This document shows positions 27,109 to 37,598 of a stretch of DNA of 64,000 nucleotides, in pieces. Numbering within the stretch: the first letter of the stretch is position 1; every line of letters starts with the position of its first letter. Source of the stretch: Pseudomonas wadenswilerensis (GTDB lineage: Bacteria > Pseudomonadota > Gammaproteobacteria > Pseudomonadales > Pseudomonadaceae); the NCBI RefSeq assembly GCF_900497695.1, contig NZ_UIDD01000006.1, positions 124,001 through 188,000 of the forward strand, written 5' to 3'. A program made the translations under genes and the position numbers. The notes under the pieces were generated by a model, which worked only from the letters and a program-made list of their open reading frames with translations, had not been told where the DNA came from and searched no databases.

Positions 27109-27546
27109 ATGACGGTCTGGGTAGTGGTGTCAATCCTTGCGCTGATTCTCAGCCCCCTGGCCTGGCTGCGTCCTTCGCGCAAGCAGAGCGGCCAGATGGC
27201 CCTGCGCATGGAAGCCCGGCGCATGGGCCTGGCCATGCAGCTGGCGCCCCAGGAGTGGCCGCACTGGCTGCCCAAGGAGCCGCCAAGCCCCTGTGCACAG
27301 TACCTGCGGCCGCGGCGCCAGGGCCGTAGCGACAGCTGGTGCTACTGGCAAACCACCCCCGGTGTGTGGCTCAATCAGTGGCGCGAGCCCTGCACCGATG
27401 CGGTGCATGCCGAGCAGTTGGCGCGCTTGCCGGAGAGCGTCTACAAGGTCGAGGCGGGCCCGCAGATGGTTGCCCTGTACTGGGGTGAGCGGGGCGAAGC
27501 GGCTGTATTGCAGGATATTGCCGCGGTGCTCAAGGCCCTGGCCTGA
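27109..27546 (+). CDS. Membrane-anchored conserved protein, function unknown
   Basis: About 145 residues. The N-terminus MTVWVVVSILALILSPLAWL is one membrane helix, followed by a basic stretch (RPSRKQSGQMALRMEARR) that by the positive-inside rule places the rest in the cytoplasm. The body is rich in Trp and Pro (PHWLPKEPPSP, WCYWQTTPGVW). Starts at 27094 (ATG) or 27109 (ATG) are both possible; the second begins directly with the helix. I do not recognise a family. It may be Pseudomonas-specific. Confidence 0.7.
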   Translation: MTVWVVVSILALILSPLAWLRPSRKQSGQMALRMEARRMGLAMQLAPQEWPHWLPKEPPSPCAQYLRPRRQGRSDSWCYWQTTPGVWLNQWREPCTDAVHAEQLARLPESVYKVEAGPQMVALYWGERGEAAVLQDIAAVLKALA

Positions 27547-27562
27547 TCGCTATCAATAAAAA

Positions 27563-27582
27563 GCCCGATTCGCAGATCGGGC
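27563..27582. terminator. Hairpin downstream of the membrane-anchored gene
   Basis: GCCCGAT, 6-base loop, ATCGGGC. It lies 17 bases after the stop. The A-run is before the stem, so on the + strand it lacks a T-tract and may be a weak terminator. Confidence 0.5.
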
Positions 27583-27853
27583 GGACAGGCCAGGCAGGCC
27601 GGCGTAATACTTCATCCCTCCCAGTGTAGCCATCGCGCAGCTATCTGCTGCAAATCTCCTCGCCGATTTCGCGTTGAACGAAGATCGACGCGTGTAAGCC
27701 ATTGACCACTATCGCGTCACTGAATGGCACGCCATCACCTGCGCGGCGGTTTGCCCCCCTGTCAGCAGAAAATGACCGGAAAGTCGCGTTTTCACGCAGC
27801 TTTTGGGTATTTGACAACGGCGATCTTTTCGTTGAATGTGTGCATACCCAAAT

Positions 27854-27880
27854 CAAACGGGCGTATGAATTGAGCGTTTG
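27854..27880. promoter_or_regulatory. Two overlapping PsrA-type boxes upstream of fadBA
   Basis: CAAAC-GGGC-GTATG (27854-27867) and GAATT-GAGC-GTTTG (27867-27880), sharing one base. The known PsrA pattern is [GC]AAAC-N2-4-GTTT[GC]; the first box has one mismatch, the second two. They lie just downstream of the best promoter match, where a repressor would block transcription until fatty acyl signals release it. Confidence 0.7.
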
Positions 27881-28029
27881 TATTGTCAGACGGCTCTTAC
27901 AGAATCCCGACTATCGCGCTGGCGGGTGTGCCTGGAGCAAGGGTTCGGCAGCAACGGCCAAAGGCCGGCCGGCTCTTGCATCAGCGATCGGCGTGTACAG
28001 TTCAGCTTCCATATCGTGGAGATCAGTTG

Positions 28030-30177
28030 ATGATTTACGAAGGTAAAGCCATCACGGTTAAGGCTCTTGAAAGCGGCATCGTCGAACTGAAGTTCGACCT
28101 CAAGGGTGAGTCCGTCAACAAGTTCAACCGTCTTACCCTGAACGAATTGCGTCAGGCTGTAGACACCATCAAAGCCGACGCATCGATCAAGGGCGTGATT
28201 GTCAGCAGTGGCAAGGACGTGTTCATCGTCGGCGCGGACATCACCGAGTTTGTCGATAACTTCAAGCTGCCCGAGGCCGAACTGGTCGCCGGCAACCTGG
28301 AAGCCAACCGGATTTTCAGCGATTTCGAAGACCTGGCCGTGCCGACCGTTGCCGCGATCAATGGCATCGCCCTGGGTGGCGGTCTGGAAATGTGCCTGGC
28401 TGCGGACTACCGCGTCATGGCCAGCAGCGCCAAGATCGGCCTGCCGGAAGTCAAACTGGGCATCTACCCGGGCTTTGGCGGTACCGTGCGCCTGCCGCGC
28501 ATCATCGGTGCCGACAACGCTATCGAGTGGATTGCCGCCGGCAAGGAAAACCGTGCTGAAGACGCGCTGAAAGTCGGCGCCGTCGATGCCGTGGTTGTTC
28601 CTGAACTGCTGCAGGCTGCGGCCCTGGACCTGATCAAGCGCGCCATCAGCGGCGAGCTCGACCACAAGGCCAAGCGCCAGCCAAAACTGGAAAAGATCAA
28701 GCTCAACGCCATCGAGCAGATGATGTCGTTCGAAACCGCCAAGGGTTTCGTCGCCGGTCAGGCTGGCCCGAACTACCCGGCGCCGGTCGAAGCGATCAAG
28801 AGCATCCAGAAGGCCGCCAACTTCGGTCGTGACAAGGCCCTGGAAGTCGAAGCCGCCGGCTTCGCCAAACTGGCCAAGACCTCGGTTGCCGAGAGCCTGA
28901 TCGGCCTGTTCCTCAACGACCAGGAGCTCAAGCGCAAGGCCAAGGCCCACGACGAAATCGCTCACGACGTGAAGCAGGCCGCCGTGCTCGGCGCCGGCAT
29001 CATGGGGGGTGGTATTGCCTACCAGTCGGCGGTCAAGGGCACCCCGATCCTGATGAAGGACATCAACGAAGCCGCCATCCAGCTGGGCCTGAACGAGGCT
29101 TCCAAGCTGCTCGGCAAGCGCGTTGAGAAGGGCCGCCTGACCCCGGCGAAAATGGCCGAAGCGCTGAATGCGATTCGCCCGACCCTGTCCTACGGCGACT
29201 TCGGCAATGTCGACATCGTTGTCGAAGCCGTGGTCGAGAACCCGAAGGTCAAGCAGGCGGTGCTGGCTGAAGTGGAAGGCCAGGTGAAGGAAGGCGCGAT
29301 CCTGGCTTCCAACACCTCGACCATCTCCATCAACCTGCTGGCCAAGGCGCTCAAGCGTCCGGAAAACTTCGTCGGCATGCACTTCTTCAACCCGGTGCAC
29401 ATGATGCCGCTGGTCGAAGTCATCCGTGGCGAGAAGTCCAGCGAAGTGGCCGTCGCCACTACCGTGGCCTACGCCAAGAAGATGGGCAAGAACCCGATCG
29501 TGGTCAACGACTGCCCGGGCTTCCTGGTAAACCGTGTACTGTTCCCGTACTTCGGCGGTTTCGCCAAGCTGGTCAGCGCCGGTGTCGACTTCGTGCGCAT
29601 CGACAAGATCATGGAAAAATTCGGCTGGCCGATGGGCCCGGCCTACCTGATGGATGTGGTCGGCATCGACACCGGCCACCACGGCCGTGACGTCATGGCC
29701 GAAGGCTTCCCGGACCGCATGAAGGATGACCGTCGCTCGGCCATCGACGTGCTCTACGAAGCCAAGCGCCTGGGCCAGAAGAACGGCAAGGGCTTCTATG
29801 CCTACGAGACCGACAAGCGCGGCAAGCCGAAGAAAGTCGCTGACGCGGCAGTCCTCGAAGTGCTCAAGCCGATCGTCTACGAGCAGCGTGAAGTCAGCGA
29901 CGAAGACATCATCAACTGGATGATGATCCCGCTGTGCCTGGAAACCGTTCGTTGCCTGGAAGACGGCATCGTCGACACCGCCGCCGAAGCCGACATGGGC
30001 CTGGTCTACGGTATCGGTTTCCCTCCCTTCCGTGGCGGCGCGCTGCGTTACATCGACTCGATCGGTGTAGCCGAATTCGTTGCCCTGGCCGACAAATACG
30101 CCGATCTGGGTCCGCTGTATCACCCCACCGCGAAGCTGCGTGAAATGGCCAAAAATGGCCAGAGCTTCTTCGGTTAA
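28030..30177 (+). CDS. fadB: Fatty acid oxidation complex alpha subunit FadB
   Basis: FadB carries the enoyl-CoA hydratase, 3-hydroxyacyl-CoA dehydrogenase and isomerase steps of beta-oxidation and binds FadA in an alpha2beta2 complex. At 715 residues it is of exact family length. The N-terminal crotonase part has [17 protein letters not shown] (about 113-129) and [14 protein letters not shown]; the NAD domain has [15 protein letters not shown] (about 320); SNTSTIS and [14 protein letters not shown] follow. The ATG at 28030 follows GGAGATCAGTTG. fadA is 31 bases downstream in the same operon. Confidence 0.97.
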   Translation: MIYEGKAITVKALESGIVELKFDLKGESVNKFNRLTLNELRQAVDTIKADASIKGVIVSSGKDVFIVGADITEFVDNFKLPEAELVAGNLEANRIFSDFEDLAVPTVAAINGIALGGGLEMCLAADYRVMASSAKIGLPEVKLGIYPGFGGTVRLPRIIGADNAIEWIAAGKENRAEDALKVGAVDAVVVPELLQAAALDLIKRAISGELDHKAKRQPKLEKIKLNAIEQMMSFETAKGFVAGQAGPNYPAPVEAIKSIQKAANFGRDKALEVEAAGFAKLAKTSVAESLIGLFLNDQELKRKAKAHDEIAHDVKQAAVLGAGIMGGGIAYQSAVKGTPILMKDINEAAIQLGLNEASKLLGKRVEKGRLTPAKMAEALNAIRPTLSYGDFGNVDIVVEAVVENPKVKQAVLAEVEGQVKEGAILASNTSTISINLLAKALKRPENFVGMHFFNPVHMMPLVEVIRGEKSSEVAVATTVAYAKKMGKNPIVVNDCPGFLVNRVLFPYFGGFAKLVSAGVDFVRIDKIMEKFGWPMGPAYLMDVVGIDTGHHGRDVMAEGFPDRMKDDRRSAIDVLYEAKRLGQKNGKGFYAYETDKRGKPKKVADAAVLEVLKPIVYEQREVSDEDIINWMMIPLCLETVRCLEDGIVDTAAEADMGLVYGIGFPPFRGGALRYIDSIGVAEFVALADKYADLGPLYHPTAKLREMAKNGQSFFG

Positions 30178-30193
30178 GCGCCCAACGATATAG

Positions 30194-31384
<1,191 letters not shown>

Positions 31385-31400
31385 CCGTTCGCTGGATGGA

Positions 31401-31430
31401 AACCGGGGCCTGGTGCCCCGGTTTTTGTTT
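31401..31430 (+). terminator. Terminator of fadBA
   Basis: AACCGGGGC, 5-base loop, GCCCCGGTT, then TTTGTTTTTG. A standard intrinsic terminator 17 bases after the fadA stop. Confidence 0.9.
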
Positions 31431-31463
31431 TTGCAGGAATTTTTTTTCAAGAGGGTGAGCAAC

Positions 31464-31715
31464 ATGCAGATACAACCAGGCGTATACCGGCATTACAAGG
31501 GGCCTGAGTATCGTGTGTTCGGCGCCGCGCGCCATTCCGAAACCGAGGAATGGGTGGTGTTCTACCAGGCCTTGTACGGTGAATTCGGCCTTTGGGTGCG
31601 ACCGCTTTCGATGTTTCTCGAGTCGGTCGAGGTTGACGGCGAGCAAGTGCCGCGCTTTGCTTTGGTCAAGGCTGAAACCGGGCTGATTTCCGGGTCCGAA
31701 GCCAAGGGTGGCTAA
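31464..31715 (+). CDS. DUF1653 family protein
   Basis: An 83-residue protein with the DUF1653 pattern: PGVYRHYKGPEYRVFGAARH at the N-terminus, then EWVVFYQALYGE and LWVRPLSMFLESVEVDG. It is soluble and of full family length; no function is known for the family. The ATG at 31464 follows GAGGGTGAGCAAC. It sits between fadBA and topA, read in the same direction but with its own leader. Confidence 0.85.
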   Translation: MQIQPGVYRHYKGPEYRVFGAARHSETEEWVVFYQALYGEFGLWVRPLSMFLESVEVDGEQVPRFALVKAETGLISGSEAKGG

Positions 31716-31815
31716 AGCCCCGCGCTTGACCTCACTCTGTTGCCACTATATATAGCGGTGCCGCGTCAGGTACCTGCCGTGTTTTTATTTTCAGTATTCA
31801 GGAATTTTCCGATCC

Positions 31816-34428
31816 ATGGGCAAATCGCTGGTCATTGTGGAATCCCCGGCTAAGGCCAAGACCATCAACAAGTACCTGGGCAGCCAGTACGTGGTGAAGT
31901 CGAGTATCGGCCATATCCGAGACCTGCCCACCAGCGGTTCGGCCAGCGCCAGCAAGGAGCCTGCCGCCAAGCGCGGCAAGGCCGCCGCGGGCGAGGCGCC
32001 GGCCCTGTCGCCGAAAGAGAAGGCGCGCAAGCAGCTGGTCGCGCGCATGGGTGTCGACCCTGACCACGGCTGGAAAGCCAAGTACGAGATTCTCCCGGGC
32101 AAGGAGAAGGTCATCGACGAGCTGCGTCGCCTGGCCAAGGATGCCGACACCATCTATCTCGCAACCGACTTGGATCGCGAGGGGGAAGCCATTGCCTGGC
32201 ACCTGCGCGAAGCCATCGGTGGTGACGACAGCCGCTACAAGCGCGTGGTGTTCAACGAAATCACCAAGAAAGCTATCCAGGAAGCGTTCTCGCAGCCTGG
32301 CGAGCTGGATATCGACCGGGTCAACGCCCAGCAGGCACGACGCTTCCTCGATCGCGTGGTGGGCTACATGGTCTCGCCACTGCTGTGGGCCAAGATCGCC
32401 CGTGGCCTGTCCGCCGGCCGCGTGCAGTCGGTAGCGGTGAAGCTGGTGGTCGAGCGTGAGCGCGAGATCCGTGCCTTCATCCCCGAGGAATACTGGGAAG
32501 TGCACGCCGACCTGGGCACTGCCAAGGACGCCAAGGTGCGTTTCGAGGTGGCCCGCGAGAACGGCGAAGCCTTCAAGCCGCTGAATGAAGCCCAGGCCAT
32601 GGCAGCGCTGGCGCAGCTCAAGTCGTCCAGCTACACCGTGGCCAAGCGTGAAGACCGCCCGACCAGCAGCAAGCCGTCGGCGCCGTTCATCACCTCGACC
32701 CTGCAGCAGGCCGCGAGCAACCGCCTGGGCTTCGGCGTAAAGAAAACCATGATGATGGCCCAGCGTCTGTACGAAGCCGGCTACATCACCTACATGCGTA
32801 CCGACTCGACCAACCTCTCGGTCGATGCGGTAGAAATGGCCCGCAGCTACATCGAAACCGAGTTCGGCAAGAAGTACCTGCCCGAAGCGCCGATCGTCTA
32901 CGGCAGCAAAGAGGGTGCCCAGGAAGCGCACGAAGCGATTCGTCCATCCGACGTCAACACCCATCCGACCAAGCTCAGCGGCATGGAGCGCGATGCCGAG
33001 CGTCTGTACGAGCTGATCTGGCGTCAATTCCTGGCCTGCCAGATGCCACCGGCGCAGTACCTGTCGACCACCGTCAGCGTCACCGCAGGCAACTTCGAGC
33101 TGCGTGCCAAGGGCCGTATCCTCAAGTTCGACGGTTACACCCGCGTGCTGCCGCAACAGAGCAAGCCGGGCGATGACGATGTGCTGCCGGAAATGAACCA
33201 GGGCGAAGTGCTCAAGCTGATCCAGATCGACCCAAGCCAGCATTTCACCAAGCCACCAGCGCGTTACTCCGAAGCCAGCCTGGTCAAGGAGATGGAAAAA
33301 CGCGGTATCGGTCGTCCTTCGACTTATGCTGCGATCATCTCGACCATTCAGGATCGCGGTTATGTGACCCTGCACAACCGCCGCTTCTACTCCGAGAAGA
33401 TGGGCGACATCGTCACCGAGCGCCTGTCCGAGAGCTTCTCCAACCTGATGGACTACGGCTTCACTGCCGGCATGGAAGAGAACCTCGATGACGTGGCCCA
33501 GGGCGAACGCGACTGGAAAAACGTGCTGGACGAGTTCTATGGCGACTTCAGCAACAAGCTGAAGCTGGCCGAAGACGGCGAGAAGGGCATGCGTGCCAAC
33601 CAGCCGACCCTGACCAACATTGCCTGCAAGGAATGTGGCCGGCCGATGATGATCCGCACCGCCTCCACCGGCGTGTTCCTTGGCTGTTCGGGCTACAGCC
33701 TGCCGCCCAAAGAGCGCTGCAAGGCCACCGTCAACTTGGTCCCGGGCGATGAAATCGCGGCCGACGACGAGGGTGAATCGGAATCGCGGGTGCTGCTCAA
33801 CAAGCACCGTTGCCCGATCTGCTCGACAGCCATGGATGCTTACCTGCTCGACGAGAAGCGCAAGCTGCACATCTGCGGTAACAACCCGGACTGCACCGGC
33901 TATGAAATCGAAGAGGGCAACTACCGCATCAAGGGCTATGAAGGGCCGAGCCTGGAATGCGACAAGTGCGGTAGCGAGATGCAGCTCAAGACCGGCCGTT
34001 TCGGCAAGTTCTTCGGTTGCACCAACGCCGAGTGCAAGAACACCCGCAAGCTGCTCAAGAGCGGCGAGGCGGCGCCGCCGAAGATGGATGCGGTGAAGAT
34101 GCCGGAGCTCAAGTGCGAGAAAGTCAACGACACCTACGTGTTGCGTGACGGCGCTTCGGGGTTGTTCCTGGCTGCCAGTCAGTTCCCGAAAAACCGCGAG
34201 ACCCGCGCACCGCTGGTGATCGAGATCATCCCGCACAAGGACGAGATCGATCCGAAGTACCACTTCCTCTGCGAAGCGCCGAAGAAAGACCCGGACGGTC
34301 GCCCGGCGGTGATCCGCTACAGCCGCAAGACCAAGGAGCAGTACGTGCAGACCGAGGTTGATGGCAAGCCGACTGGCTGGCGTGCGTTCTACGACGGCAA
34401 TGCCTGGAAGGTCGAAGACAAGCGCTGA
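31816..34428 (+). CDS. topA: DNA topoisomerase I TopA
   Basis: Type IA enzyme that relaxes negative supercoils. The 870-residue product has the Toprim domain with Glu9 in [12 protein letters not shown] and [14 protein letters not shown] (about 116), the active-site Tyr in [14 protein letters not shown] (about 325), and three C-terminal four-Cys zinc ribbons beginning [12 protein letters not shown] (about 603), CPICSTAMD (about 666) and [15 protein letters not shown] (about 715). Length fits the Pseudomonas enzyme. The upstream gap has a TATATATA run that may be part of its promoter. Confidence 0.97.
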   Translation: MGKSLVIVESPAKAKTINKYLGSQYVVKSSIGHIRDLPTSGSASASKEPAAKRGKAAAGEAPALSPKEKARKQLVARMGVDPDHGWKAKYEILPGKEKVIDELRRLAKDADTIYLATDLDREGEAIAWHLREAIGGDDSRYKRVVFNEITKKAIQEAFSQPGELDIDRVNAQQARRFLDRVVGYMVSPLLWAKIARGLSAGRVQSVAVKLVVEREREIRAFIPEEYWEVHADLGTAKDAKVRFEVARENGEAFKPLNEAQAMAALAQLKSSSYTVAKREDRPTSSKPSAPFITSTLQQAASNRLGFGVKKTMMMAQRLYEAGYITYMRTDSTNLSVDAVEMARSYIETEFGKKYLPEAPIVYGSKEGAQEAHEAIRPSDVNTHPTKLSGMERDAERLYELIWRQFLACQMPPAQYLSTTVSVTAGNFELRAKGRILKFDGYTRVLPQQSKPGDDDVLPEMNQGEVLKLIQIDPSQHFTKPPARYSEASLVKEMEKRGIGRPSTYAAIISTIQDRGYVTLHNRRFYSEKMGDIVTERLSESFSNLMDYGFTAGMEENLDDVAQGERDWKNVLDEFYGDFSNKLKLAEDGEKGMRANQPTLTNIACKECGRPMMIRTASTGVFLGCSGYSLPPKERCKATVNLVPGDEIAADDEGESESRVLLNKHRCPICSTAMDAYLLDEKRKLHICGNNPDCTGYEIEEGNYRIKGYEGPSLECDKCGSEMQLKTGRFGKFFGCTNAECKNTRKLLKSGEAAPPKMDAVKMPELKCEKVNDTYVLRDGASGLFLAASQFPKNRETRAPLVIEIIPHKDEIDPKYHFLCEAPKKDPDGRPAVIRYSRKTKEQYVQTEVDGKPTGWRAFYDGNAWKVEDKR

Positions 34429-34455
34429 TCGAGCTTGGGGCCGCTGTTCGCGGCC

Positions 34456-34530
34456 CATCGCCGGCAAGGCCGGCTCCCACAGGGAGTGCAATCGCCGCCG
34501 ACTCTGTGGGAGCCGGCCTTGCCGGCGATC
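34456..34530. repeat. REP pair downstream of topA
   Basis: CATCGCCGGCAAGGCCGGCTCCCACA and TGTGGGAGCCGGCCTTGCCGGCG, inverted, separated by about 25 bases, between topA and the next rightward gene. Confidence 0.88.
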
Positions 34531-34622
34531 GACCGCAAAGCGGTCGCCACCTAGACTTGCAGTAGGGCAGGGCAATCCGTGACACTCACAGACCGCCTTG
34601 CAGCCTTTCGGAGGGCACCCAG

Positions 34623-35144
34623 ATGGCCCAGGAACTCTACACCCGCACCAACCAGAAGATTTTCTTCGCAGGCCTGGCCCTCGAAGCCCTTGGCAAGGCG
34701 CAGGAGAGCCGGGCCATGAATGCCCAGGCGCTGATCCAGGCCGAGCGTGAATCGGCGCTGTTCCACCTCTACGGCGCGCTGTTGAGCTTATGTCACGAGA
34801 TTGCCGGGTTTTACCGCTTACCCCAGGCGGGCGCTCCCCGTGCCGAGCTGCTGCTCACCCGCGAAGTCCTTGAAGCCATCGCCATCCCGGAAATGGCCGA
34901 ACTGGTGGAACTGGCCGAGCAACGCGAAACCTGGCTGGCGCAACTGCTCAGCGCTTATGCCGATTTGTTCCGACCGCCGGTCGCGAAAAAAGCGCCAAAA
35001 ACCGACGTTACCCAGCCGCTGATCCAGGCGGTGAGCCTCGATGAACCCGAGGCGCCAGCGCTGTCGCGTGAAGAGCTGGAAAGCTGGCGGCAGAATCTCA
35101 AGGGCCTCACGGTTCGTTTTCGTGAAGGCTTGAGTGAGTGCTGA
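34623..35144 (+). CDS. DUF6586-type conserved Pseudomonas protein
   Basis: A 173-residue cytoplasmic protein, mostly helical, beginning MAQELYTRTNQKIFFAGLAL with a long first helix. A Lys-rich, Pro-containing linker (PPVAKKAPKTD) divides it into two parts, and the last 30 residues look like a coiled coil. No enzyme motif. GGAGGGCACCCAG precedes the ATG. It stands between topA and lexA-sulA in the same order as in P. aeruginosa, where it is also uncharacterised. Function unknown. Confidence 0.75.
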   Translation: MAQELYTRTNQKIFFAGLALEALGKAQESRAMNAQALIQAERESALFHLYGALLSLCHEIAGFYRLPQAGAPRAELLLTREVLEAIAIPEMAELVELAEQRETWLAQLLSAYADLFRPPVAKKAPKTDVTQPLIQAVSLDEPEAPALSREELESWRQNLKGLTVRFREGLSEC

Positions 35145-35194
35145 TTGGGGCGGTGGCTGGTACAATGCCGGCCTTTCGTGGAGAACAGCCCTTT

Positions 35195-35428
35195 ATGCCA
35201 ACGTCCTTTCTAGAAATTGTCGAGTTGCCTGATGGCCGGATCGAGCTGCGCCGCGCCGAGGACGAGGGTTCGTTGGTAACCCTGGATTTCTCCGAGGACG
35301 CCAAAGCCTTTTTGCAAGGTCAGCACGTGGAAGTGGCCAAGGCCATGCTCAGTGTTGGCGTGCAGATGGCTGGCAAGCTGGTAGAAGGCGAGATCGATCG
35401 CGACGAAGGGCCGCGAGTCCTGCACTGA
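35195..35428 (+). CDS. Small conserved protein, function unknown
   Basis: A 77-residue acidic protein starting MPTSFLEIVELPDGRIELRR. It has no signal peptide or membrane helix. The ATG at 35195 has a good ribosome site (GTGGAGAACAG), unlike the frame start at 35138. It starts 50 bases after the DUF6586 gene on the same strand and is probably cotranscribed with it. A hairpin separates it from the convergent sulA. Confidence 0.72.
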   Translation: MPTSFLEIVELPDGRIELRRAEDEGSLVTLDFSEDAKAFLQGQHVEVAKAMLSVGVQMAGKLVEGEIDRDEGPRVLH

Positions 35429-35438
35429 TCGCCTGTGC

Positions 35439-35461
35439 GGCTTCCTCGTCCTGAGGAAGCC
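35439..35461. terminator. Bidirectional hairpin between the small gene and sulA
   Basis: GGCTTCCTC, 5-base loop, GAGGAAGCC. No T-run on either side; its position between convergent genes suggests a terminator. Confidence 0.55.
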
Positions 35462-35494
35462 TGGCGAAATCAACTGTTGAAACAGACCTGAGTA

Positions 35495-35989
35495 TCAGCC
35501 GAGGCGGATGTTCAGGCTTTGTGCGTCTCCGGCGCGAGCTGCATTGCTCAGTTGCTGGCGGGCGCTGCTGCTGACGGTGTTGAGCCAGCTGACCACGGTG
35601 TGGCTACGGCCCAGGCGCAGGGCGTCGCAGGCCAGTTGCAGTGCGCTCTGGTTGCCGCGTGGTTGCAGCAGCAGGATGCGCTCACGGTTCAGGCCGGCCT
35701 CGCGCAGCCAGGCCTGAGTCAGGCTGGCGGGTGGGGCGATCAGGGTTAGCCAGCGGGCGTCATGTTCTTCGCTCAACTCGCTCAGTTCACGCAGCATCGG
35801 GGCCAGCAGGCTCTGGCAGCTACCCAGTGCGCCACGCAAAGACAGCTCGCTGAAAACCTGGGCCGCGCCGGGGTGGGGCGCTGGCTTGGCGTTTTTCAGT
35901 CCGGGCAGCACCGGCTGGGCCAGGAATGCTTCGAACAGTGGCAATTGTGCTTGCAGCGGTACGTTCTGTGACGCAGGGGGAAACTGCAT
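35495..35989 (-). CDS. sulA: SOS cell-division inhibitor SulA
   Basis: SulA binds FtsZ and halts septation while DNA damage persists. The 164-residue product shows SulA family patterns in the C-terminal half: LIAPPASLTQAWLREAGLN, RILLLQPRGNQSALQLACDA and ALRLGRSHTVVSWL. The ATG at 35989 is chosen because it follows GGAGGCATC 10 bases after the lexA stop; the frame open to 36022 overlaps lexA. It shares the lexA promoter, so both rise together on damage. Confidence 0.9.
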   Translation of the reverse strand: MQFPPASQNVPLQAQLPLFEAFLAQPVLPGLKNAKPAPHPGAAQVFSELSLRGALGSCQSLLAPMLRELSELSEEHDARWLTLIAPPASLTQAWLREAGLNRERILLLQPRGNQSALQLACDALRLGRSHTVVSWLNTVSSSARQQLSNAARAGDAQSLNIRLG

Positions 35990-35999
35990 GATGCCTCCT

Positions 36000-36608
36000 T
36001 TACCGGCGTATGACGCCGACACTCAAGCCCTCGATCACCAGCTCCTGGTCTTTCAGGTTGACTTCGATGGGGGCGAATTCGGGGTTCTCGGCAATCAGCC
36101 AGACCTTGCTGCCTTCGCGCTTGAAGCGCTTGACCGTGACTTCATCGCCAATGCGGGCAACGACGATCTGGCCGTTACGGGCTTCGCGGCAGGTGTGTAC
36201 GGCCAGCAGGTCGCCGTCGACGATGCCGACGTCCTTCATGCTCATGCCGTGAACGCGCAGCAGGTAGTCGGCGCGGGGGTTGAAGAACGCCGGGTTGATG
36301 TTGCAGGATTCTTCGATGTGTTGCTGGGCGAGGATCGGCGCACCGGCTGCCACCCGGCCGATGATCGGCAGGCCGCTGTCGTCGGGCTTGGCTTCGAAGC
36401 CGGGGATGCGAATGCCCCGTGACGCCCCCGGGGTCATTTCGATCGCACCCTTGCGGGCCAGGGCCTTGAGGTGTTCCTCGGCGGCGTTGGGCGACTTGAA
36501 GCCCAGTTCCTGGGCGATTTCCGCGCGGGTCGGCGGGAAGCCGTTGTCTTCCAGGCAGCGTTTGATAAAAGCCAGAATCTCAGCTTGGCGTGGCGTCAGT
36601 TTTAGCAT
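36000..36608 (-). CDS. lexA: SOS repressor LexA
   Basis: LexA represses the SOS regulon and cleaves itself when RecA is active. The 202-residue product has an N-terminal winged helix ([26 protein letters not shown]), the cleavage bond Ala88-Gly89 in GRVAAGAPI, and the catalytic pair Ser123 (GMSMKDVGI) and Lys160 (EVTVKRF). All key residues are present. Two SOS boxes lie 11-45 bases upstream of its start, so it is autoregulated. sulA follows in the same operon. Confidence 0.97.
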   Translation of the reverse strand: MLKLTPRQAEILAFIKRCLEDNGFPPTRAEIAQELGFKSPNAAEEHLKALARKGAIEMTPGASRGIRIPGFEAKPDDSGLPIIGRVAAGAPILAQQHIEESCNINPAFFNPRADYLLRVHGMSMKDVGIVDGDLLAVHTCREARNGQIVVARIGDEVTVKRFKREGSKVWLIAENPEFAPIEVNLKDQELVIEGLSVGVIRR

Positions 36609-36618
36609 GTCGATCGCT

Positions 36619-36634
36619 CTGTCTTTTTATACAG
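36619..36634. promoter_or_regulatory. lexA: LexA (SOS) box 1, proximal
   Basis: CTG-TCTTTTTATA-CAG, matching the CTG-N10-CAG LexA operator, 11 bases upstream of the lexA start codon. Confidence 0.9.
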
Positions 36635-36637
36635 TGA

Positions 36638-36653
36638 CTGGGATTATATACAG
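36638..36653. promoter_or_regulatory. lexA: LexA (SOS) box 2, distal
   Basis: CTG-GGATTATATA-CAG, a second CTG-N10-CAG operator, 19 bases from the first centre to centre (about two helical turns). Two boxes suggest tight cooperative autorepression. Confidence 0.88.
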
Positions 36654-36659
36654 TGGGTG

Positions 36660-36733
36660 GCAAGCTGCAAGCGCCAAGCTTCAAGAAACGGCGCATGGGC
36701 GCTCCTGCAGCTTGCAGCTTGTGGCTTGCAGCT
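36660..36733. repeat. Imperfect inverted repeat between lexA and psrA
   Basis: AGCTGCAAGC (36663-36672) and GCTTGCAGCT (36724-36733) are exact complements, with further GCTGCAAG/CTTGCAGC-like pieces inside. This is a different family from the REP copies elsewhere and lies between two divergent regulators. Confidence 0.75.
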
Positions 36734-36778
36734 ATGGTTTAATACGTGACCGCATGGCCGCAAAACGGCTGCACGGAC

Positions 36779-36808
36779 TTGACAAAACACCGCTTTGAAA
36801 CGTATGTT
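36779..36808 (+). promoter_or_regulatory. psrA: Likely sigma-70 promoter of psrA
   Basis: TTGACA (36779-36784), 18 bases, TATGTT (36803-36808). The -10 lies inside the first PsrA box, as expected for autorepression. Confidence 0.6.
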
Positions 36809-36823
36809 TCAAACAAGTGTTTG
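36797..36823. promoter_or_regulatory. psrA: Two overlapping PsrA boxes upstream of psrA
   Basis: GAAAC-GTAT-GTTTC (36797-36810) and CAAAC-AAGT-GTTTG (36810-36823), each a perfect match to [GC]AAAC-N4-GTTT[GC] and sharing one base. The 27-bp layout is the same as upstream of fadBA. The pair covers the -10 region. Confidence 0.85.
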
Positions 36824-36838
36824 TCAGGCGGAGTAGTC

Positions 36839-37552
36839 ATGGCCCAGTCGGAAACCGTAGAACGCATTCTCGATGCTGCCGAGCAGCTGTTCGCGGAAAA
36901 AGGTTTTGCCGAAACCTCATTACGGCTGATCACCAGCAAGGCCGGCGTCAACCTGGCTGCGGTGAACTACCACTTCGGTTCGAAGAAGGCCCTTATTCAG
37001 GCGGTCTTCTCGCGCTTCCTCGGGCCTTTCTGCGCGAGCCTTGAGCGCGAGCTGGAGCGCCGCCAGGCGCGCCCCGAACAAAAGCCCACCCTTGAAGAGC
37101 TGCTGGAGATGCTGGTTGAGCAGGCGCTGGTGGTGCAGCCACGCAGCGGCAATGACCTGTCGATCTTCATGCGCCTGCTGGGCCTGGCCTTCAGCCAGAG
37201 CCAGGGCCACCTGCGGCGTTACCTTGAAGACATGTACGGCAAGGTGTTCCGCCGCTACATGCTGCTGGTCAACGAAGCCGCACCGCGTATTCCGCCGATC
37301 GAGTTGTTCTGGCGCGTGCACTTCATGCTCGGCGCCGCGGCGTTCAGCATGTCCGGGATCAAGGCGTTGCGCGCCATTGCCGAAACCGATTTCGGTATCA
37401 ATACCTCGATCGAACAGGTCATGCGCCTGATGGTGCCGTTCCTGGCCGCCGGCATGCGCGCCGACAGTGGCGTCACCGACGAGGCCATGGCTGCCGCACA
37501 ACTGCGCCCACGCAGCAAGTCCGGCAGCACCCCGGTCGCCGCCAAGGCCTGA
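36839..37552 (+). CDS. psrA: TetR-family fatty-acid-responsive regulator PsrA
   Basis: PsrA binds long-chain fatty acids, represses beta-oxidation genes and itself, and in Pseudomonas activates rpoS. The 237-residue product has a TetR helix-turn-helix in the first 55 residues (ILDAAEQLFAEKGFAETSLR, AGVNLAAVNYHFGSKKAL) and a longer ligand domain with a Ser/Ala-rich basic tail. The ATG at 36839 follows GGCGGAGTAGTC; upstream frame residues to 36746 overlap the operator and are not coding. Synteny (lexA-psrA-nagZ) and the boxes at 36797 support the name. Confidence 0.93.
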   Translation: MAQSETVERILDAAEQLFAEKGFAETSLRLITSKAGVNLAAVNYHFGSKKALIQAVFSRFLGPFCASLERELERRQARPEQKPTLEELLEMLVEQALVVQPRSGNDLSIFMRLLGLAFSQSQGHLRRYLEDMYGKVFRRYMLLVNEAAPRIPPIELFWRVHFMLGAAAFSMSGIKALRAIAETDFGINTSIEQVMRLMVPFLAAGMRADSGVTDEAMAAAQLRPRSKSGSTPVAAKA

Positions 37553-37598
37553 CGTCACGGCTGGGCGCGGCGAGCCGCATCGGCTAAGCTAGCGCCCC

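Larger units (their letters stand above)
27547..28029. other. Intergenic region and leader of fadBA
   Basis: 483 bp. After the hairpin at 27563 it holds a possible promoter at 27811-27839 (TTGACA, 17 bases, GAATGT), the paired PsrA-type boxes at 27854-27880 and then a leader of about 150 bases to the fadB start. The frame open from 27883 into fadB has no ribosome site. Confidence 0.5.

Noticed and set aside
27883..28029. Longer FadB start upstream of 28030
   Set aside because: No ribosome site and no family similarity upstream; the ATG at 28030 gives the standard 715 residues.
31798..34575. Open frame of 925 codons antisense to topA
   Set aside because: Same reasoning: topA is certain, and the antisense frame shows no protein family and no start signal.
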